Origin: Nocardia terrae
GTDB taxonomy: Bacteria > Actinomycetota > Actinomycetes > Mycobacteriales > Mycobacteriaceae
Length of the DNA stretch: 64,000 bases
Direction: 5' to 3'
NCBI RefSeq assembly: GCF_009760405.1
Contig: NZ_WRPP01000001.1
Span: 186,001-250,000 of the forward strand
Shown here piece after piece: positions 1 through 12,700 of the stretch. The notes beneath the pieces are model-generated. The model made no database searches, had not been told where the DNA came from, and worked only from the letters and a program-made list of their open reading frames with translations. Numbering within the stretch: position 1 is the first letter of the stretch; the number at the start of each line of letters is the position of its first letter. The translations under genes and the position numbers were made by a program.

Positions 1-1
1 G

Positions 2-3000
2 GACGTGGTCACCGAGATCGAGGCCCGCTTCGCCGAACACGGCGCGAAGACCTCACGACTGCGGGTCAGCCATGCCTTCCACTCGCATCGGATGGAGCCG
101 ATGCTCGCCGAATTCGAGTCGGTGGCACAGGGTTTGACCTACAACCGGCCGCGCTTGCCGATCGTGTCGAACGTGTCCGGCCGACTCGCCGAGGACGAAA
201 TCCTCGAACCCGCGTACTGGGTTCGGCAGGTGCGGGCCGCGGTGCGATTCGCACCCGGGATCGAGACCTTGGCCGCCTCGGGTGTGCGCCGGTTCCTGGA
301 AGTCGGTCCCGACGCGGTCTTGGCGGCGATGACCCGGCAGACGCTCGCCGAGGACGCGGTCTCGGTGGTGGCCGCGGCGGCCCGCCGGGAACACGATGAG
401 CCGCAGCAGTTCCTGACCCTGCTGGCACACGCTCACGTCTGTGGTGCGCGCGTGGATTGGACGCCGCTGTTCGGCCGCCCGGCGAGCCGAGTGCCCTTGC
501 CCACATACGCTTTCCAGCATCAGCGCTTCTGGCTGCCGCCGCGCCCCGAAGCCTCCGACACCGGAGCGCACCCCCTGCTCACCGGCGTGGTGCCGGTGGC
601 CGGGAAGGACGAGTTCGTCTGCACCGGCCGGTTCTCGCTGACCACCGACCCGTGGGTCGCCGATCACACGACCTTCGGCACCGTGGTGCTGCCGAGTGCG
701 GCCCTGACCGAATTCCTGCTCGTCGCGGGCGACCGGATCGGATGCGGAGTCCTCGAGGAGCTGACCCTGGAAGCTCCGGTGCCGCCGTCCGCGGACGGTG
801 AGGTCGAACTCCAAGTATCGGTGCGGGAGCCGGACGTTGCCGGGCGACGGCTGTTCGACTTCTATTTCCGCCCGGCGGGCACGCCGGAATGGGTGCGCAA
901 CGCCAGCGGCGTGCTGGCCCCTTCGCAGCACGACCACAACGCGCTGCTCGACCAGCTCCGCGAGGAGGACTGGCCACCGGCCGAGACCGAAACCCTCGAC
1001 CCCGCAGGGATTCCCGAGCGGATCGCCGCCGTCTCCGGGCTCGAATACGGCCCGGCGTTCACCGGTCTCGCCGCCGCCTGGCGGCGCGGTGACACGGTGT
1101 TCTCCGAGATCATCCTGGATACGGTCGCCGCGCCCGGACCGGAGCGGTTCGATATCCATCCAGCCCTGCTCGACCAGGTATTGCACACCGGGCTGGCCGG
1201 GCTGCTCTGGCGTGATCAGGACGGCGACCCCGAGACGGGCCGCCTGCTGTTCCGCTGGGCCGGAGTGCGGCTGTACCGGCCAGTGAGCACGTCGACGACG
1301 CTGCGCGTCATCGCCACGATGAGCGGTGCGGAGACCATGTCCGTCGCTGCCGTGGATGATTCGGGACAGCCGATGCTCTCGGTCGATGCCGTGGTCATGC
1401 GACCCTACAACGTGACGCAGCTGCGCGGAGCGCTGGCGGGGCAGGAAGCGGACCTCTACGAGATCCAGTGGATGCCGACCGCGGCGGCGGCGAACGTGTC
1501 GCCCGACCGGCCTGGCCGGGCGGGCGTGTTCTCGGCCGGGATCCACACCGGGATCGACGGTCGCACGGCAGTGGATTCCGGCCGGAACCGTGCCGGAACG
1601 ACAGCGGCCGTCGCGGCCCCGGCCGTCCTTGGTCCGGAGCCTGTCGCCGGAATCGGGATCTGCTCGCCGAGTCCATCGGAACTCGCTGCGGCACGCGATA
1701 TTCCGGAGTTCGTGATCTGGCATCCGCAGCGCGGTGCGGCCACCGACGATCCGGTCACTGTGTGCGGCCACGTGGAGATGGTGTCGGCGACGTTGCGGGC
1801 CTGGCTGGCCGAGGACCGCTTGGCCGACACCCGGTTGGTCGTGGTGACCACGAACGGTGCCGGAATGCCGGGTGAGACTCCGGATCTGGCCGCCTCGGCC
1901 GTCTGGGGCCTGATGCGCACCGCGCAATCGGAATACCCCGGCCGATTCGTGCTCGTCGACGCCGATCCGTCGGGTCCTGTGCCCCTGGACGATTCGCTCC
2001 CGATCGGTGCCGTGCTCGCGACGGGTGAACCGCAGGCCGCGGTGCGCGCCGGGGCGCTGCTCGTGCCGCGCCTGGTCCGAACACGTGCCGAGCCGGCCAC
2101 GGACGCCGCACAGCCCGAGTCCGAGCCGATGCCGCCTTTCGGGACCGGCACCGTCCTGATCACCGGCGGCACCGGTGGCCTCGGCGTGCTACTGGCTCGG
2201 CACCTGGTAGCCGTTCACGGAGTCCGCCACCTGCTCCTGGCATCCCGGAGCGGCGAAACCGCGACGGGTGCAACCGAACTGGTGTCCGAGCTGTCGGCGG
2301 CCGGGGCCGCCGTGCGCGTCGTGGCCTGCGATGTGTCCGATCGTGCGGCGCTGGATTCCCTGCTGAAGTCGATTCCGGAGCAGCAGCCGCTGACCGGTGT
2401 CATCCACGCCGCGGGCGTGCTCGACGACGGCACCCTCGCGGGCCTGACCGCCGAGCAGTTGCGCCGGGTGTTCATCCCGAAGGCAGAATCCGCGTGGCAT
2501 CTGCACGAACTCACGCGCGGCCGCGACCTGTCGGCCTTCGTGCTGTTCTCCTCCGTCGCGGCCACGATCGGATCGGCGGGGCAGGGCAATTACGCGGCCG
2601 CCAATGCCTTCCTCGACGGGCTCGCACACCGTCGCCGCGCCGCCGGGCTGCCCGCCCTGTCGGTGGCCTGGGGTCCGTGGAACTCGTCCAGCGGCATGGC
2701 CGGCAGCCTGGATCGCAGTGCCGTCGCCCGCTGGGAACGGCTCGGTCTGGACCCGCTCGAGAACAGCGAGGGGCTGAGGCTGTTCGACGCGGCCTTCGCG
2801 AGCGCGCCCGCGCACGTGACCGCGATCCGGTTCGATCCGGTGCGCCTGCGGCGCGAAGCTCGCGACGGTACGGCACCCGCGGTGCTGCGCGGATTCCTGC
2901 CGCGTGCCGTCGAACGGCCCGCGGCCGCCTCGAGTTCGCTAGCGGCCCGCCTGAGCCGGGTCCCCGAGGCGCAGCGCGCCGAGGTCGTGCTGAACCTGGT

Positions 3001-6000
3001 CCGGGAGCACGCGGCGGCCGTCCTCGGACACGAATCCGCCGACGACATCGCCCCCGGCGAGCGTTTCGACGCACTGGGATTCGACTCGCTCGGCGGCGTC
3101 GAATTCCGCAACCGGCTGTCCAAGGCCACCGGCGTGCGACTTCCGTCCACGCTGGTCTTCGACCATCCGACGGCCACCGCGGTCGCGGCCCTGCTCCGAT
3201 CAACCCTCGAGGGCGCTGATTCCGGTCCCGCGACGGCCCGGGCATCGCGTCGCGTTCGCGCGGACGAGCCCATCGCGATCGTCGGTATGGCCTGCCGATT
3301 CCCCGGCGGTGTCGAATCACCGGACGCGCTCTGGGATCTCGTCGCCTCCGGAACGGACGGGACCGGCGAGTTCCCCGCCGATCGCGGCTGGGATCTGGAG
3401 CGGCTGTTCGACCCGGACCCGGACAAGCCGGGAACCGTCTACACCCGTCGCGGTGGATTCCTCTACAACGCGGGCGATTTCGATCCGGCGTTCTTCGGAA
3501 TCGGTCCGCGCGAGGCGTCGGCGATGGATCCGCAGCAGCGGCTGCTGCTCGAAGTGTCCTGGGAGGCTCTCGAATACGCGGGCATCGACCCGACCTCGTT
3601 GCGCGGCAGCGACACCGGCGTCTACACGGGCGTCATGTACCAGGACTACGAGGCCGTCGCGGGCAAGGCCGGTCCCGAGGTCGAGGGGTATCGCCTCACC
3701 GGCGGCCTGGGCAGTGTGGCCTCCGGGCGGGTCGCCTACGCGCTGGGGCTGGAAGGCCCCGCGATGACCGTGGACACCGCCTGCTCGTCCTCGCTGGTGG
3801 CGCTGCACCTGGCCTGCCAGGCGCTGCGCCAGGGCGAGAGCTCGCTGGCCCTGGTCGGCGGCGCGACCGTGATGGCGACACCCATGGTGTTCCAGGAGTT
3901 CTCGCGCCAGCGCGGGCTGGCCCGCGACGGCCGGTGCAAGTCCTTCTCGGCGGCGGCCGACGGCGTCGCCTGGTCCGAGGGCGCGGCGGTGCTGGTGGTC
4001 GAGCGCCTGTCCGACGCGCGCCGCCTGGGCCACGAGGTGCTGGCGGTGGTGCGCGGCAGCGCGATCAACCAGGACGGCGCGAGCAATGGCCTGACCGCGC
4101 CGAACGGCCCCGCCCAGCAGCGGGTCATCGTCTCGGCGCTGGCCAACGCCGGTCTGCGCCCGCGCGATGTGGACGCCGTCGAAGCACACGGCACCGGAAC
4201 GACTCTGGGCGATCCGATCGAGGCGCAGGCCCTGCTCGCCACCTACGGACAGGACCGGGCGGGCGAGCCGCTGCGGCTGGGCTCGCTCAAGTCGAACATC
4301 GGCCATTCCCAGGCCGCGGCGGGCGTGGGCGGCGTGATCAAGATGGTGCAGGCCCTGCGCCACGAACTGCTGCCCCGGACGCTGCACGCGGATGAGCTGT
4401 CGCCGCACGTGGATTGGTCCGCCGGAGCGGTCCGGGTGCTGACCGAATCCCGGGCGTGGTCGGCGGGGGAGCGGGTCCGGCGGGCAGGGGTGTCCTCGTT
4501 CGGCATCAGCGGCACCAACGCCCACGTGATCCTCGAAGAAGCACCGCCGTCGATCTCTGTGCGCGAGAGTGCCACGGGCGATGCGGATTCCGGCGCCACC
4601 CCGGTGCCGTGGATCGTCTCGGCCAGGTCGGACGAGAGCCTGCGCGCCCAGGCCGCGCGGATGCGGGCCTGGCTGGCCGATCGTCCTGAGGCCGACATCT
4701 GGTCGGTGGCACGGACTTTGGTGGATGGACGAGCCGCACTGGACCACCGAGCCGTCGTCATCGGCCGGGATCGGGACGAACTACTGGACGGTCTCGCCGA
4801 GCTGGTCGCGCGTGCGCCGGGCACCATCGAAGGGACCGTGGGGACGGGGAAAACCGCGTTCCTGTTCACGGGGCAGGGCGCGCAGCGCACTGGCATGGGT
4901 TCCGGCCTCTACGAGGCTTTCCCGGTGTTCGCGGCCGCCTTGGACGAGGTGTGCGCCGAGTTCGACCCGCTATTGGGCCGGTCGTTGCGGGACCTGATGT
5001 TCGCCGATCCCGAGGGCGTGCTGGACCGGACCGAATTCACCCAACCCGCGTTGTTCGCGTTCGAGGTGGCGCTGTTCCGGCTGGTCGAATCCTTCGGTGT
5101 CACACCGGATCTGCTGATCGGGCATTCGATCGGCGAGCTGACCGCGGCGTACCTGGCGGGTGTGTGGTCGCTCGGGGACGCGTGCGCGCTCGTCGCGGCG
5201 CGCGGCCGATTGATGGGTGCGCTGCCGGAGGGCGGCGCGATGCTCGCGATCGCGGTGCCCGAAGCCGAGGTGACGGACGTGCTCGCCGAGTACAGCGGAC
5301 AGGTTTCGCTGGCGGCGGTCAACGGCCCGTCATCGGTGGTGCTGTCGGGAACCGCCTCGGCGATCGACGAAATCGCTACCCGGCTTGCCGGCGCGGGAGT
5401 GAAGACCTCCCGCCTGCGGGTCAGCCACGCCTTCCACTCGGTCCTGATGGAGCCGATGCTCGACGAGTTCCGCTCGGTCGCTGCCGGATTGACGTACCGG
5501 GAACCCCTCCTGCCGATCGTGTCGAACCTTTCGGCCGTGCTGGTCACGGACGAGATGACCGACCCCGAGTACTGGGTCCGGCAGGTACGGGGCTGTGTGC
5601 GGTTCGCACCCGGAATCGATGCCCTGGTCGAGGCGGGTGCGCGCCGTTTCGTGGAGATCGGCCCGGATGCGGTGCTGGCCGCCATGACTCGGCAATGCCT
5701 GGCCGAACTCCCGGCCGTCGAAGCCAAAACGACGGTGGTCGCGACGGCTCGGCGCACCGGCGATGAGGCGGCGCAATTCGTCTCCGCGCTCGCCCGGGCC
5801 GCCGTCGTCGGCGCGAATGTGGACTGGACGCCGCTCTACGCGGGCCGCCCCACGCATCGGATCCTATTGCCCACCTATGCATTCGAGCACCGCCGCTACT
5901 GGGTGCGGGCCGCCGACGCGCCGGATCTGTCGCAGTCCGGCCTGGATCGGGCTGGACATCCGCTGCTGAGCGCCATGGTGCGATTGCCGGACTCCCAAGA

Positions 6001-9000
6001 CGTGGTCTTCACCGGGCGACTCTCACGCGCCGGTCACCCGTGGCTGGCCGATCATGCCGTCGCCGGGTTGGTACTGCTGCCCGGCGCGGCACTCGTCGAG
6101 CTGGCGCTGCATGTGGGCGCGGTGGTCGACTGCCCGCGACTGGCGGAACTGGTGATCGAGGAACCGATGCCGCTGCCGGAATCTGGGTCGGTCGATCTGC
6201 GGGTCGTCGCCAGCGGACCGGATGACACCGGCGCCCGGACGGTGACGGTGTACTCGCGGTCCAGCGGCGACATCTCTGCGCCTTCCAACGGCGCTGCAGC
6301 ACAGTGGATTCGCCATGCCGCTGCGACCGTGGACGCCGGGGCGGGCGCGTCCGTGGCCGCCTCCGACCTCATGAGCTGGCCGCCCGCGGGCGCGACGGCG
6401 ATCGCGATCGATCATGTCTACGCGGATCTGGCCGAGCGAGGCTACGAGTACGGTCCGGCGTTCCGTGGACTGACGGCTCTGTGGCGGGATGGCGACGCAG
6501 TGCTCGCCGAGGTCGAACTGCCGGAATTCGCGCGGTCGGATGCTTCGGGTTTTGGCGTGCACCCGGCCCTGCTGGATGCCGCGCTGCACGCGATTCTGGT
6601 CGGCGGGCTGGCTCCCGACACCGAGCCCGGTCAGATCGCCGTGCCGTTCTCATGGGAGAACATCGCGTTGTATGCCACCGGCGCGACTGCCCTGCGAGTC
6701 CGTGTCGCCAAGACCGGAAACAGCGCGGGCAACGGGCCGATATCGATAACCGTGGCCGACCCGGCGGGCACGGCGGTGGCACAGGTGGCGGCCCTGACGC
6801 TGCGCAGCATGTCGGCCGGGGCCCTCGGCGCGGCGCAGCGTCACACCGAAGGCACCGGCTACGAGATGAATTGGGTGGCGCTCACGGGGCACGGCGCGGC
6901 TGAGTCGTCACCGGATCGGTCGCATTCCACGGCGATGGCCGCCGACGGTTGCGTCGAGGCGGCCTGGAGCCCTTGCGATGACGGTGAGGAAGTGACCATC
7001 GCGGGACAAGACCTGACCGTTGTACGGGTCGAGGCGCAGCGATCGCAGGCGTCGTGGCATACCGATCACGAGCAGCCGCGGAATGAATTGTCGCGCACTG
7101 GTTCTTCTGTCGTTGGCCACGACCTGCCTTCGGTGGTAAGGGATTCGGTCACCGCACTCGCCTCGCGGGTGCAGCGGCTACTGGCGCAGGACCGCCGCGT
7201 TGTCGTGGTGACCGGGCAGGCGGTCGCGGTACAGCCCGGCGAGCCGGTGGACCTGTCCACAGCGGCTGTGTGGGGTCTGCTGCGGACCGTGCAGAGCGAG
7301 AACCCCGGGCGGATCCTGCTCGTGGATCTCGACGAACGGACGGACTATCGGTCGGCGGTGCGCCTGGCGCTGGCGGCGGGAGAGGAACCGCAGCAGGCCG
7401 TCCGGCTCGGGAACGCGTACGTGCCGCGACTGCATCGCGGCGATTCGAGCACGCTCGGCGGCCCATCACGCACTGACCAGGCGTGGGAGCTGGTGCTGCG
7501 CGGCAAGGGCACTTTGGGTGCGGACAACTTCGCCTTCGGTGAGCGTCCGAGCGCGTTGGAACCGCTTGCGCCGGGCCAGGTTCGGGTGAGTGTGCGGGCG
7601 GTCGGGCTCAATTTCCGAGATGTGCTGATGGCGCTCGGCACCTATCCCGACAAGGCCGGTCGGCCCGGTGGGGAGGGGGCCGGTGTGGTGGTGGAGGTCG
7701 CGTCGGATGTGACCGAATTCGCCCCTGGCGATCGGGTTTTCGGACTCATCCCGGGTGTCGGATCGATGGCGGTGGTCGACCGTCGGCTGCTCGCGCGGAT
7801 GCCGGGCGGCTGGTCGTTCACCCAGGCCGCGGCTGTTCCGATCGTCTACGCGACCGCCTACTACGGCCTGGTCGACCTGGCCGCCGCGCAACCCGGCGAG
7901 ATGCTGCTGCTGCATGCCGCGACCGGTGGCGTCGGCCTCGCGGCGGTGCAGCTCGCACGGCATCTGGGCTTGCGGATGCTGGTCACCGCGAGTGAGCCGA
8001 AGTGGAATGCACTGCGCGAGAGGGGGTTCGACGACGCCGTCATCGGCAATTCGCGCACCTTGGATTTCGAGCAGAAGTTCCTGGACGAGACCGATGGTCG
8101 CGGCGTGGACATCGTCCTGGATTCGCTGGCAGGCGAATTCGTGGACGCCTCGCTCCGCTTGCTGTCGCGCGGCGGCCGGTTCGTCGAGATGGGCATGATC
8201 GACCGGCGTGACCCGGCCGAGGTGGCCGCCGCCTATCCGGGCGTGGACTACCACAGCTTCATGCTGATGGAGGCGGGTCCGGATCGGCTGCACGAGATCC
8301 TTTCCACTCTGGTCGAGCTCTTCGAGGCCGGAACCCTGACACCCGACCCGACCCTCGCCTGGGATATGCGGCGGGCCCCGGACGCCTACCGGTACCTGAG
8401 CCAGGCCCGGCACATCGGCAAGAACGTGCTCACCGTCCCGACACCGTTGCGGCCCGAGGGCACCGTTCTCATCACCGGCGGCACCGGCGGATTGGGCGCG
8501 GTCACCGCGCGTCACCTCGTCACCGAGTACGGCGTGCGCAGACTGGTACTGGCGGGCAGGCGTGGCCCGGACGCTCCGGGCGCGGCCGAACTCGCCGCCG
8601 AGCTCACCGCACTCGGCGCGCACGTGGACGTGGTCGCCTGTGACGCCGCCGACCGGGCCGCACTGGACGCGATGCTGGCGGCCATCCCGCCGGAGCATCC
8701 CTTGACCGCGGTCGTCCACGCGGCCGGTGTGCTCGCCGACGGCCTGTTCACCACCATGACCCCCGACCGGATCGCGGAGGTGCTGCGCCCCAAGGTGGAC
8801 GCGGCCTGGAACCTGCACGAGGCGACCGCGGACCTGGACCTGTCGGCCTTCGTGCTGTACTCCTCGATCGCGGGCGTCATCGGCAATCCGGGCCAGGCGA
8901 ACTACGCGGCCGCCAATGTCTTCCTCGACGCGCTGGCACACCACCGGCAGGTCAGCGGCCTGCCCGCCACCTCGGTGGTCTGGGGACCGTGGGACCAGAG

Positions 9001-9775
9001 CGGCGGCATGACCAGCGAGCTCACCGCGGCCGACCTCGCCCGCCTGCGGCGCGAAGGACTGTCGCCGGTGGACGAGGTACACGGCATGGCGCTGTTCGAC
9101 GCCGCACTCGCGGGTGGCCGGTCGGAATTCGTGGCGATTCGCCTGGACCGGAACACCATTGGTGACGGTGCGCCCGCCGACGTCCGCTCGGTCATGCGTG
9201 ACCTGGCGCGGCCCGCGGGCCGCCCGGCGGTCGCCACGACGACCGCGGCGAGCGGGTCCGCCACGGGCACAGTGCCGCTGACGGAGCGACTGCCGGGCCT
9301 TTCGGCCGCCGAACAACAGCACCTGCTCCTCGACGTCATCCGCACTCAGGCCGCGGCCGTGCTGGGCCACACCGGTGCGGACTCGACCCCACCCGACAAG
9401 CCGTTCAGCGATATCGGATTCGACTCCCTCGGCGTCATGGAATTCCGCAACCGCCTGAAAACGGCTGTCGGCGTGCAATTGCCGGCCACCGCCATGTTCG
9501 ACCATCCGACCCCCGAAGCCTTGGCCGGATACCTGCGCCAGGAGCTCGTCCCGGTCGACGACCCGGCCGAACGCCTCGCCGCCGAGGTCGATTCGCTGGC
9601 CCGCGGCCTCGCCGCGGCCGAGCTGTCGGCCGCCGACCGGTCGGAGATAGCGAGCCGATTGTCCGCACTGCTGCATGACCTCGAGGGTGGCGACACCGGC
9701 GAAACGAGCGCCGGCTCCGACCTCGAAACCGCGGACGATCGCGAGCTTTTCGACTTCATCGACCAACTCAGCTGA
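2..9775 (+). CDS. Modular type I polyketide synthase, 3' part (AT-DH-KR-ACP / KS-AT-DH-ER-KR-ACP)
   Basis: The 5' end lies outside the window; the frame is open from base 2. Numbering from the GTG at base 5: the end of an AT with the malonyl-type HAFHS motif (about 22-26); DH with [10 protein letters not shown] (about 220) and LLDQVLH (about 388); KR with TGGTGGLG (about 718), LDD (B-type) and a catalytic NYAAAN; ACP with GFDSLGG (about 1026). The second module has KS (Cys1260 in TACSSS, HGTGT, KSNIGH), AT (GHSIGE Ser1708, HAFHS, malonyl), DH ([17 protein letters not shown]), ER ([13 protein letters not shown] near 2634), KR (LAD variant of the LDD motif, NYAAAN near 2966) and ACP (GFDSLGV near 3138). 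A helical C-terminal docking region ends in [10 protein letters not shown]. By family knowledge the modules add two malonyl units, leaving a double bond and then a fully reduced methylene pair. The next gene starts 19 bases after the stop. Confidence 0.97.
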   Translation, partial: DVVTEIEARFAEHGAKTSRLRVSHAFHSHRMEPMLAEFESVAQGLTYNRPRLPIVSNVSGRLAEDEILEPAYWVRQVRAAVRFAPGIETLAASGVRRFLEVGPDAVLAAMTRQTLAEDAVSVVAAAARREHDEPQQFLTLLAHAHVCGARVDWTPLFGRPASRVPLPTYAFQHQRFWLPPRPEASDTGAHPLLTGVVPVAGKDEFVCTGRFSLTTDPWVADHTTFGTVVLPSAALTEFLLVAGDRIGCGVLEELTLEAPVPPSADGEVELQVSVREPDVAGRRLFDFYFRPAGTPEWVRNASGVLAPSQHDHNALLDQLREEDWPPAETETLDPAGIPERIAAVSGLEYGPAFTGLAAAWRRGDTVFSEIILDTVAAPGPERFDIHPALLDQVLHTGLAGLLWRDQDGDPETGRLLFRWAGVRLYRPVSTSTTLRVIATMSGAETMSVAAVDDSGQPMLSVDAVVMRPYNVTQLRGALAGQEADLYEIQWMPTAAAANVSPDRPGRAGVFSAGIHTGIDGRTAVDSGRNRAGTTAAVAAPAVLGPEPVAGIGICSPSPSELAAARDIPEFVIWHPQRGAATDDPVTVCGHVEMVSATLRAWLAEDRLADTRLVVVTTNGAGMPGETPDLAASAVWGLMRTAQSEYPGRFVLVDADPSGPVPLDDSLPIGAVLATGEPQAAVRAGALLVPRLVRTRAEPATDAAQPESEPMPPFGTGTVLITGGTGGLGVLLARHLVAVHGVRHLLLASRSGETATGATELVSELSAAGAAVRVVACDVSDRAALDSLLKSIPEQQPLTGVIHAAGVLDDGTLAGLTAEQLRRVFIPKAESAWHLHELTRGRDLSAFVLFSSVAATIGSAGQGNYAAANAFLDGLAHRRRAAGLPALSVAWGPWNSSSGMAGSLDRSAVARWERLGLDPLENSEGLRLFDAAFASAPAHVTAIRFDPVRLRREARDGTAPAVLRGFLPRAVERPAAASSSLAARLSRVPEAQRAEVVLNLVREHAAAVLGHESADDIAPGERFDALGFDSLGGVEFRNRLSKATGVRLPSTLVFDHPTATAVAALLRSTLEGADSGPATARASRRVRADEPIAIVGMACRFPGGVESPDALWDLVASGTDGTGEFPADRGWDLERLFDPDPDKPGTVYTRRGGFLYNAGDFDPAFFGIGPREASAMDPQQRLLLEVSWEALEYAGIDPTSLRGSDTGVYTGVMYQDYEAVAGKAGPEVEGYRLTGGLGSVASGRVAYALGLEGPAMTVDTACSSSLVALHLACQALRQGESSLALVGGATVMATPMVFQEFSRQRGLARDGRCKSFSAAADGVAWSEGAAVLVVERLSDARRLGHEVLAVVRGSAINQDGASNGLTAPNGPAQQRVIVSALANAGLRPRDVDAVEAHGTGTTLGDPIEAQALLATYGQDRAGEPLRLGSLKSNIGHSQAAAGVGGVIKMVQALRHELLPRTLHADELSPHVDWSAGAVRVLTESRAWSAGERVRRAGVSSFGISGTNAHVILEEAPPSISVRESATGDADSGATPVPWIVSARSDESLRAQAARMRAWLADRPEADIWSVARTLVDGRAALDHRAVVIGRDRDELLDGLAELVARAPGTIEGTVGTGKTAFLFTGQGAQRTGMGSGLYEAFPVFAAALDEVCAEFDPLLGRSLRDLMFADPEGVLDRTEFTQPALFAFEVALFRLVESFGVTPDLLIGHSIGELTAAYLAGVWSLGDACALVAARGRLMGALPEGGAMLAIAVPEAEVTDVLAEYSGQVSLAAVNGPSSVVLSGTASAIDEIATRLAGAGVKTSRLRVSHAFHSVLMEPMLDEFRSVAAGLTYREPLLPIVSNLSAVLVTDEMTDPEYWVRQVRGCVRFAPGIDALVEAGARRFVEIGPDAVLAAMTRQCLAELPAVEAKTTVVATARRTGDEAAQFVSALARAAVVGANVDWTPLYAGRPTHRILLPTYAFEHRRYWVRAADAPDLSQSGLDRAGHPLLSAMVRLPDSQDVVFTGRLSRAGHPWLADHAVAGLVLLPGAALVELALHVGAVVDCPRLAELVIEEPMPLPESGSVDLRVVASGPDDTGARTVTVYSRSSGDISAPSNGAAAQWIRHAAATVDAGAGASVAASDLMSWPPAGATAIAIDHVYADLAERGYEYGPAFRGLTALWRDGDAVLAEVELPEFARSDASGFGVHPALLDAALHAILVGGLAPDTEPGQIAVPFSWENIALYATGATALRVRVAKTGNSAGNGPISITVADPAGTAVAQVAALTLRSMSAGALGAAQRHTEGTGYEMNWVALTGHGAAESSPDRSHSTAMAADGCVEAAWSPCDDGEEVTIAGQDLTVVRVEAQRSQASWHTDHEQPRNELSRTGSSVVGHDLPSVVRDSVTALASRVQRLLAQDRRVVVVTGQAVAVQPGEPVDLSTAAVWGLLRTVQSENPGRILLVDLDERTDYRSAVRLALAAGEEPQQAVRLGNAYVPRLHRGDSSTLGGPSRTDQAWELVLRGKGTLGADNFAFGERPSALEPLAPGQVRVSVRAVGLNFRDVLMALGTYPDKAGRPGGEGAGVVVEVASDVTEFAPGDRVFGLIPGVGSMAVVDRRLLARMPGGWSFTQAAAVPIVYATAYYGLVDLAAAQPGEMLLLHAATGGVGLAAVQLARHLGLRMLVTASEPKWNALRERGFDDAVIGNSRTLDFEQKFLDETDGRGVDIVLDSLAGEFVDASLRLLSRGGRFVEMGMIDRRDPAEVAAAYPGVDYHSFMLMEAGPDRLHEILSTLVELFEAGTLTPDPTLAWDMRRAPDAYRYLSQARHIGKNVLTVPTPLRPEGTVLITGGTGGLGAVTARHLVTEYGVRRLVLAGRRGPDAPGAAELAAELTALGAHVDVVACDAADRAALDAMLAAIPPEHPLTAVVHAAGVLADGLFTTMTPDRIAEVLRPKVDAAWNLHEATADLDLSAFVLYSSIAGVIGNPGQANYAAANVFLDALAHHRQVSGLPATSVVWGPWDQSGGMTSELTAADLARLRREGLSPVDEVHGMALFDAALAGGRSEFVAIRLDRNTIGDGAPADVRSVMRDLARPAGRPAVATTTAASGSATGTVPLTERLPGLSAAEQQHLLLDVIRTQAAAVLGHTGADSTPPDKPFSDIGFDSLGVMEFRNRLKTAVGVQLPATAMFDHPTPEALAGYLRQELVPVDDPAERLAAEVDSLARGLAAAELSAADRSEIASRLSALLHDLEGGDTGETSAGSDLETADDRELFDFIDQLS

Positions 9776-9794
9776 ATCTGGAGTTCCACCACCG

Positions 9795-12700
9795 ATGGCC
9801 GACAACGACGAGCTACGCCGGTATCTGAAGAAGGCTGCGACCGAGCTCTACGAGACCAAGCAACAACTGCGCGCGCTCACCGACCGGGCGCGCGAACCGA
9901 TCGCGATCGTCGGAATGGCGTGCCGCTACCCCGGCGGGGTGCGCTCCCCCGAGGATCTGTGGCGGGTGACCGCGGACGGCATGGACGCCATCGGCGGCTA
10001 CCCGGCCGATCGCGGCTGGGACCTCGACCGGCTGTTCAGCCCGGATCCCGACGCGCCGGGAAGCATCTACACCCGCGACGGTGGATTCCTCGACGCCGTA
10101 GCCGATTTCGACGCGGCCTTCTTCGGGATAGGGCCGCGCGAGGCCGCGGCCATGGATCCCCAGCAGCGCCTGATGCTGGAGGCGTCCTGGGAGGCCCTGG
10201 AGGACGCGGGCATCGACCCGATCTCGCTGCGCGGCGGCGACACCGGCGTCTTCGCCGGGGTGATCCACCAGAACTACGGTCCCCGCATCGGCGGGCCGAA
10301 CATCACCGCCGAGACCGAAGGCCATGCCTACCTGGGTGTTTCGAACGCGGTGCTGTCCGGCCGGATCGCGTACTCGTTCGGTTTCAAGGGCCCGGCCATC
10401 TCGGTCGACACCGCGTGCTCGTCGTCGCTGGTCGCCCTGCACCTGGCGTGCCAGGCGCTGCGCCAAGGCGATACGTCGCTGGCGCTCGCGGGCGGCGTGA
10501 CCATCATGTCGGATCCGTCCCTGCTCATCGCGTTCGCGCGGCAGCGGGCGCTCTCGCCCGACGCGCGCTGCAAGGCCTTCGCGGCGGCCGCCGACGGGAC
10601 CGGCTTCTCCGAGGGTCTCGGAGTGCTCGTGCTGGAACGGTTGTCGGACGCACAGCGGCTCGGGCACACCGTGCTGGCGGTGATCCGCGGCAGCGCCGTC
10701 AATCAGGACGGCGCCAGCAACGGCCTGACCGCCCCCAACGGTCCGTCTCAGGAGCGGGTCATCGCGGCCGCGTTGGCCAATGCCGGTCTGAACCCCTCGG
10801 ACATCGACGCCGTGGAGGCGCACGGCACGGGCACGATGCTCGGGGATCCGATCGAGGCGTCGGCCCTGATCGGCGCATACGGCAAGCAGCGGGAGGGCGC
10901 GCCGCTGCGAGTGGGATCGCTGAAGTCGAATGTCGGTCACACCTCGGCCGCGGCGGGCGTCGGCGGCGTGATCAAAATGGTGCAGGCCCTGCGGTACGGC
11001 ATGCTGCCGAAGACCTTGCACGTGGACGAGCCCACCCCGCACGTGGACTGGTCGGCCGGCACGGTGCGGCTGCTGCAGGACAGTGAGCCGTGGCCGGTGG
11101 GGGAGCGGACCCGGCGGGCCGGAGTCTCGTCGTTCGGAGCCAGCGGCACCAATGCCCACCTCATTCTCGAGGAAGCGCCCGCCCAGCCGGAGGCCGCCGC
11201 GTCCGAGGGCGAGCCGGAACCGGCCACGAAACCCGGTGCGGCCGGACCGGTTCCCCTGCTGCTGTCGGGCAAGTCCGAGGAAGCCCTGCGCGCCCAGGCG
11301 GATCGACTGCGGCAGCGGCTGATCGACGATCCCGACGCCGATATCTGGGATGTGGCGTACTCCTCGGCGACGTCACGGGCACAGTTGGAGCGGCGCGGCG
11401 TGGTCCTGGGGCGCGACCGGGACGAACTGCTGGCCGCACTGGCCGATCTGGCTGCGGGCTCGCACGAAACGATCGAGGGCAGCGCCCGTTCCGGCCGGAC
11501 AGCGTTCATGTTCACCGGCCAGGGTGCGCAGCGGGTCGGCATGGGTGCGGGCCTGTACGAGGCGTTCCCGGTGTTCGCGACCGCGTTGGACGAGGTCTGT
11601 GCGCGTTTCGACATGCTGTTGGGTCGCTCGCTGAAGGACCTGATGTTCGCCGACCCCGAGGGCGTGCTGGATCGGACGGAGTTCACGCAACCGGCGTTGT
11701 TCGCCTTCGAGGTGGCGCTGTTCCGCCTGATCGAATCCTTCGGTGTCACACCGGATCTGCTGATCGGGCATTCGATCGGCGAGCTCGCCGCCGCCTATGT
11801 CGCGGGCGTGTGGTCACTCGAGGACGCCTGCGCGCTGGTCGCGGCCCGCGGGCGGTTGATGGGCGCGCTGCCCGTCGGCGGCGCGATGCTCGCGGTGGCG
11901 GCCGGTGAAAGCCGGGCCGCCGACATCGCCGCCGATTTCGCCGATCGGGTGTCGATCGCGGCAGTGAACGGCCCGTCCGCGACGGTCCTGTCCGGCGACG
12001 TCGAGGCCATCGAGGAAATCGAGCGACTCGCCTCCGCCGCGGGCATCAAGACGAACAGGCTGCGCGTCAGCCACGCCTTCCATTCGGCGCGCATGGATCC
12101 GATGCTGGCCGAGTTCCGCGCGGTGGCCGCGCGGGTCGAATACCGGTCGCCGCGTGTGCCGATCACGTCGAACGTGACCGGGGAGCTCGCCGGGAACGCG
12201 GTGACCGACCCGGAGTACTGGGTGCGGCAGCTGCGCGGTTGTGTGCGGTTCGCGCCGGGTGTGGACGCTCTGGTCGCGGCGGGTGCGCGGCGATTCGTCG
12301 AGGTGGGCCCCGACGCCGTGCTCGCCGCCATGACGCGCGACTGTCTGGCGGAGCAGCCGGAGATCGAATCCGTGTCGTCGGTGGTGGCGACCGTGCGGCG
12401 GTCGGCCGATGAGGTGGACCGGTTCGCGACGGCCCTGGCACAGGGGCATGTCGCAGGCGCGCGGGTGGACTGGCGTCCATGGTTCACGGGCCGTTCGGCA
12501 CGCCGAATCCCCTTGCCCACCTATGCCTTCCAGCATCGCCGCTTCTGGCTGTCGGGCGCGGGCGACGCGTCGCCCGCGCAGTCGCCGACCGATCATCCGA
12601 TCCTCACGGGCGTGGTCGGTCTGGCGGGCTCCGACGAATGGCTGCTGACCGGCCGGTTCTCCTTGCGGACCCATCCGTGGATCGCCGACCACATGACCTA

